From Streptosporangium subroseum (lineage in GTDB: Bacteria; Actinomycetota; Actinomycetes; Streptosporangiales; Streptosporangiaceae), in the NCBI RefSeq assembly GCF_900188345.1, contig NZ_FZOD01000023.1, forward strand, positions 1 through 64,000: a stretch of 64,000 bases of DNA, given 5' to 3'. The position numbers and the translations under genes were made by a program. The notes below the pieces were generated by a model. The model did not search any database. It was given only the letters and a program-made list of their open reading frames with translations, and was not told where the DNA came from. This document shows, piece by piece, positions 62,044 through 64,000 of this stretch (positions are counted from its first letter, which is position 1; every line of letters starts with the position of its first letter).

Positions 62044-63087
62044 TCAGCCGAGGTCCGGGGTGAGGCCGGGAACGGGGGCCGACTCCGTGAAGCGGCCCTG
62101 GCAGGCCAGGTCAGGCGAGTCGGGGGGCACGATCGGCAGGGCCGGGGCGAGCCAGGAGATCATGCTCTGCTCGACGTACCAACCGTGCAGGTTCACGGAC
62201 GTCCTGGGCACCTCTCCGGGATCGGGGCAGAGAATCCTCGACCGGAGCCGGTCGTTCGGGACGAAGCTGACGCGGCCCTCGCGGTCCAGGACGGTGGACA
62301 TCTGGTCGTCACTGCCGACCAGATAGCCCACGATCACGCTGCTTGAGTCCTTCTCCTTCTCGTCATCGGTGATCGTCATGGCGATCAGCGGCAGGATCGG
62401 CGCCTTTATCACGACCACACCGACCAGGAACGGCGTGAGCGCCGCTATCGCGATCGCGATGCCGTGGGTCAGCACCTTGGCGGGCGCCACGGGCACCGGG
62501 CCGGTCAGCAGCGCCGTGAACCCCGGCGGGAGCACGAGGAGGAGCGCGGTCGCCACATCCCCCTCGGCGAACGCGATGACGATGGCCGGCCACAACAGTA
62601 CGTAGGAGAGCACCGCCGCCATCAGCGGCAGCGCGTAACAGAACGTGGTCCGCAGCTCCGCGTGGCCCGGGAACCGGTCGCGCACCGTCAGGCCCATCAC
62701 GGCCAGCGCGAGCATCGCCAGCGTCGGCAGGAATCGCAGCTGCCAGGTGAACGCGCCCACCACGACGGTCAGGACCACGACCCAGTCGGGCAACCGCTCG
62801 GCGACGCGCACCAGCCATGACGAGTGACCCGTACTGATCCGGTAGAGGGTGCCGAGGAGCCGTCCGCCGAGGACGACGACGGGCAGCACCCACAGCATCG
62901 CCAGCAGGACCGCGCTCAACATGCCCAGCGGGCTGACGGTCTGCACGAGCAGGAGCAGCGTCTGGGTGTCCTGCTTGCTGGCGTACCAGAGCCGCAACAC
63001 CAGCAGGACGAGCGGGAACACCGGCAGCAGCGCGAGGAACCACTCCTGGTTCCTCGGCGCGTTCTTGATCCGCGTGTTGGGCTTCAT
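62044..63087 (-). CDS. Polytopic membrane protein, unknown function
   Basis: 347 residues with about seven to eight membrane helices between residues 15 and 250 (WFLALLPVFPLVLLVLRLW, GMLSAVLLAMLWVLPVVVLG, TLAMLALAVMGLTVRD, IAIAALTPFLVGVVVIKAPI) and a soluble C-terminal domain of about 100 residues that contains GREGRVSFVPND-like and DSPDLACQGRFTES segments. No family recognised. It starts four bases after the stop of the family 3 solute-binding protein, so it belongs to that operon. Confidence 0.72.
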   Translation of the reverse strand: MKPNTRIKNAPRNQEWFLALLPVFPLVLLVLRLWYASKQDTQTLLLLVQTVSPLGMLSAVLLAMLWVLPVVVLGGRLLGTLYRISTGHSSWLVRVAERLPDWVVVLTVVVGAFTWQLRFLPTLAMLALAVMGLTVRDRFPGHAELRTTFCYALPLMAAVLSYVLLWPAIVIAFAEGDVATALLLVLPPGFTALLTGPVPVAPAKVLTHGIAIAIAALTPFLVGVVVIKAPILPLIAMTITDDEKEKDSSSVIVGYLVGSDDQMSTVLDREGRVSFVPNDRLRSRILCPDPGEVPRTSVNLHGWYVEQSMISWLAPALPIVPPDSPDLACQGRFTESAPVPGLTPDLG

Positions 63088-63091
63088 CCGG

Positions 63092-64000
63092 CTAACACCC
63101 CAGTACGGAGAGGGTTCGCTCCCAGGGCCACCTGCGCACCGGGGGAGGAAGCGTGCAGGGCTGCTCCGCCCGGGCCACGCTCCCCTGGTAGCCTCCGGAG
63201 CCGTCGTCCAGCGGAAGGATGTACTTGTCGTAGGCCTCCTCCCACCTCCGGTCCCGGGGGTCGGCGTAGGAACGGTAAAGGGAGAGGTCGACCAGGGTGC
63301 GCAGTGCGGCGTTGCTGCCCGCGTTGACCGCCCACATCTCCGTCTTCTCCAACCCGAGATCGTGGTGGACCAGCCTCTCCGCGGGCCCCTTTTTCGCGGA
63401 GTCCTTGACGAATCCCGCCAGAAGGGCCGCATCCGTGGTCACCGCGTCGAAGTCTCCTTTCTTCAGCCCCTCCACGCAGTCCTTGAGCGAGTTCATGCCG
63501 GTGATCTCGGTCCCCGACGCCTGCCCCCCGGTCGCGTCGAACAGCGCGCCCTCGGAGGTCGAGGTGCCGAGCGTGCATACCCTGCTGTCCCTCAGCTGCT
63601 TCAAGTCAGTGATCTTCTTGGGAAGTTTGGTCCCCGCCTCCATGGTCACCACGGACTGCTCGGTGAAAAAATAGGGCTTGGAGAAGCCGACGGCGGGGTT
63701 CGCCTGACGGTCGGGCGTCACGCTGAAGCTCGCGACCACGAGGTCCGCTCTGACGGACTTGCCCTCGGCGTTCTTCCCCTGCATGAGGTCGTCGTTCCTC
63801 CCCTGCATGCGCGCCCTGTCCTCGGTCTCGATGGACAGGAATTCGATCTCTTTCGGCAGGTAACCCAGATCCGCGGCGATCATGCGCGCGATCTCGATGT
63901 CGAAACCCTCGAACCCGCCGCCCCGCTTACGCTCGGCGATGTACGGGGTGTCGCCCTTCACGCCGATCCGGATCTTGTTGTTGGTCCCGTTGGTGTTCTT
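63092..64000 (-). CDS. Family 3 extracellular solute-binding protein (5' end cut by window)
   Basis: 302 residues are visible; the frame stays open to the right edge (IRIGVKGDTPYIAERK near the start of the domain), so the N-terminus lies outside. SBP_bac_3 features: GFEGFDIEIARMIAADLGY, RADLVVASFSVTPDRQANPA with VGFSKPYFFTEQSVV, KVC-like TLGTSTSEGALF and DFDAVTTDAALLAGF. It binds a polar amino acid or a similar ligand. A following membrane protein of unknown type, rather than a usual ABC permease, suggests a sensing role or a composite receptor. Confidence 0.82.
   Translation of the reverse strand, partial: KNTNGTNNKIRIGVKGDTPYIAERKRGGGFEGFDIEIARMIAADLGYLPKEIEFLSIETEDRARMQGRNDDLMQGKNAEGKSVRADLVVASFSVTPDRQANPAVGFSKPYFFTEQSVVTMEAGTKLPKKITDLKQLRDSRVCTLGTSTSEGALFDATGGQASGTEITGMNSLKDCVEGLKKGDFDAVTTDAALLAGFVKDSAKKGPAERLVHHDLGLEKTEMWAVNAGSNAALRTLVDLSLYRSYADPRDRRWEEAYDKYILPLDDGSGGYQGSVARAEQPCTLPPPVRRWPWERTLSVLGC

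Overview
The window is very GC-rich DNA with actinomycete codon use: strong G/C third positions, many GTG starts, and GTGA/ATGA stop-start overlaps. Its gene families (CGNR zinc finger, DUF2630, DUF2568/YrdB, DUF397 remnant, DdaH-RocD pair, Lrp-type regulators) point to a filamentous actinobacterium. Streptosporangiaceae-like is an inference from gene content, not a proven placement. No rRNA, tRNA, CRISPR array, integrase or transposase was recognised.

Layout. (1) 0-17 kb is a carboxylate/oxalate block: sucCD, an MFS carrier, a FadR-type GntR regulator, a TerC protein, then a reverse-strand run of moeA, a TPP enzyme (candidate oxalyl-CoA decarboxylase), formyl-CoA:oxalate CoA-transferase (frc), an ADP-forming acyl-CoA synthetase and a divergent Nramp-fold transporter. 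A ketopantoate-reductase-like gene and a broken fdhD tail follow. ATACNGTAT operator-like palindromes sit in front of most of these genes and probably form a local GntR regulon. (2) 17-29 kb is mostly conserved chromosome: znuACB-zur behind a Zur box, a CGNR regulator, beta-carbonic anhydrase, uppS-recO, a CDP-alcohol phosphotransferase pair, and arginine/ornithine catabolism (Lrp regulator, ddaH, rocD). (3) 28.5-37 kb carries a PhoD-like phosphatase, a MarR gene divergent from an amide-use set (AmiC-like sensor, APC permease, acetamidase/formamidase), and a YrdB - small ORF - Gfo/Idh/MocA operon next to a TetR gene.

(4) 37-59 kb is an accessory, defence-rich island. It holds two paralogous DUF262-DUF1524-RAMA proteins (candidate modification-dependent nucleases), an orphan AbiEi-type antitoxin/regulator with a perfect palindrome at its start, and a third DUF262/HNH protein. 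An unexpected operon follows: a hexapeptide-repeat protein, MurA-like and MurB-like enzymes and a class C serine hydrolase, with a TPR-type regulator divergent from it. A complete type I restriction-modification system (hsdRMS) with an AT-rich hsdS closes the island. An alditol oxidase, a DksA/TraR-type protein and a His-rich secreted peptide are also here. (5) 59-64 kb returns to housekeeping genes: leuA with a Leu-rich leader peptide and attenuator-like stems, DUF2630, a polytopic membrane protein and a partial family 3 solute-binding protein cut by the right edge.

How the genes work together. Block 1 can import a dicarboxylate, activate it to the CoA thioester, decarboxylate it and leave formyl-CoA/formate; moeA and the fdhD scar suggest that formate was once, or is elsewhere, oxidised by a molybdenum formate dehydrogenase. 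Block 4 combines several anti-phage strategies with an enigmatic peptidoglycan-precursor operon, the strongest candidate for undescribed biology here.
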